64,000 nt of DNA. It comes from UBA5793 sp040255465 (lineage in GTDB: Bacteria > Planctomycetota > Phycisphaerae > Phycisphaerales > UBA5793). The notes beneath the pieces were generated by a model. That model searched no databases. It was not told the DNA's origin and saw only the letters and a program-made list of their open reading frames with translations. How positions within the stretch are numbered: the first letter of the stretch is position 1; each line of letters opens with the position of its first letter. The stretch lies in the NCBI GenBank assembly GCA_040255465.1, contig JBDZVA010000004.1, positions 310,001 to 374,000 on the forward strand, in the 5' to 3' direction. Positions 63,463 to 64,000 of this stretch are shown in pieces. Position numbers and translations under genes: made by a program.

Positions 63463-64000
63463 ATGCCTGACTTCCTCACCATTCTCTTCATCGGCCTGGC
63501 GGCGCTCGGTATCTGGATGCTGCTGCGCGGGTGGCGGGGCCGGCGGGTGGACAATCATCCGTGGTGTCGCAAGTGTCGGCATGACCTCAACGGCCTGTGG
63601 CCCGGCGCGGCCAGGTGCCCGGAGTGCGGCGTTGATCTCGAACGCATCGACGCCGTCGAACTGGGTCAACGGGCGCGACGGCCGGTGATGGCCGCGTTCG
63701 GGTTGTTGATCCTGCTCTGCTGCGCCGGCTGGCTGGGGACGGGCGCCTGGCGGTCCATGGGAACCATCAACTGGTCAGCATACAAGCCCGACTGGTGGCT
63801 CGTGCGCGAAGCGCGATCGACCGATCCCGACACCGCCGCCAGGGCGATGGCCGTTCTTAAAGACCGCATCGGCAAAGGCGATGTCAGCGACGCGCAGGTG
63901 GCCGCACTCGTGCAGCAGGCGCTGCGGCTCCAGGCCGATGAAAGCGCGACGTGGAGTCCCGACTGGGGCGACATCATTCTCAAGTCATGGGTCGACGGCA
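63463..64000 (+). CDS. Zinc-ribbon membrane protein, paralogue (3' end off the window)
   Basis: The frame runs off the right edge. It has the same N-terminal plan as the preceding gene: membrane helix (ILFIGLAALGIWMLL), zinc ribbon (CRKCRHDLNG ... CPECGVDLE), then a second helix and WSAYKPDWWLVREARSTDPD. That last stretch is similar to YKPTWWLAIEAGSTD in the first paralogue. ATG 63463 is preferred, with ATG 63436 possible. The function is unknown. Confidence 0.7.
   Translation, partial: MPDFLTILFIGLAALGIWMLLRGWRGRRVDNHPWCRKCRHDLNGLWPGAARCPECGVDLERIDAVELGQRARRPVMAAFGLLILLCCAGWLGTGAWRSMGTINWSAYKPDWWLVREARSTDPDTAARAMAVLKDRIGKGDVSDAQVAALVQQALRLQADESATWSPDWGDIILKSWVDG

Overview
The window is GC-rich, gene-dense bacterial chromosome. 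It most likely comes from the Planctomycetota, class Phycisphaerae or a close relative. This is an inference from gene content. Two paralogous membrane proteins carry a C-x2-C / CPECG zinc ribbon of the kind common in that group. There is also a PEP-CTERM-like exported protein, a histone-H1-like (Hc1) protein, an isolated pseudopilin operon with large minor pseudopilins, and secreted FG-GAP propeller proteins, together with a normal peptidoglycan gene cluster. No rRNA, tRNA, CRISPR array, integrase or transposase was recognised.

Layout. 1-10.4 kb holds metabolic and stress genes: an exported protein running off the left edge, a fatty acid desaturase, a histidine ammonia-lyase-type enzyme, a FabZ-like dehydratase, an Hc1-like protein, an isochorismatase-family hydrolase, a SnoaL-like protein with a lysine-rich tail, a methyltransferase, a YyaL-type thioredoxin protein with a DsbD-like tail, and a PEP-CTERM-like protein. 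10.5-13.6 kb holds bioB, an AraC regulator and a Nudix hydrolase. 13.7-21.1 kb is a division and cell-wall cluster (murC, lipoprotein, murB, ddl, ftsQ-like). A lower-GC two-gene cassette, an OLD/RecF-type ATPase translationally coupled to a TOPRIM-like protein, sits inside it. This cassette is the best candidate here for an undescribed, defence-like system.

21.6-22.7 kb is a 1.1 kb non-coding stretch full of inverted and direct repeats. 22.7-29.5 kb holds an NtrC-family regulator, a glycine-rich RRM protein, metH and an exported protein. 29.5-34.5 kb holds a sulfotransferase, a PMT-family glycosyltransferase and two membrane proteins. 34.9-40.2 kb (minus strand) is a five-gene pseudopilin operon with a tandem-duplicated large subunit. 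40.4-43.9 kb holds an LptF/LptG-type pair and a methyltransferase. 44-46.5 kb holds small plus-strand genes, including a ribosome hibernation factor and a 1-Cys peroxiredoxin. 46.6-53.9 kb holds a membrane NTPase, an MMPL/RND transporter, gpmI and dprA. 54.2-58.3 kb is an operon of three secreted proteins that share an unfamiliar four-cysteine C-terminal module. 58.3-64 kb holds a sugar transferase, a SulP transporter and two zinc-ribbon membrane proteins, the second cut by the right edge.

The dominant theme is envelope and surface biology: peptidoglycan, LPS export, pseudopilins, exopolysaccharide and secreted repeat proteins. Several genes show a -10-like hexamer only 7-9 bases before the start codon and no Shine-Dalgarno sequence, which suggests frequent leaderless transcripts. 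All functional calls rest on motif recognition from memory; no database search was run.
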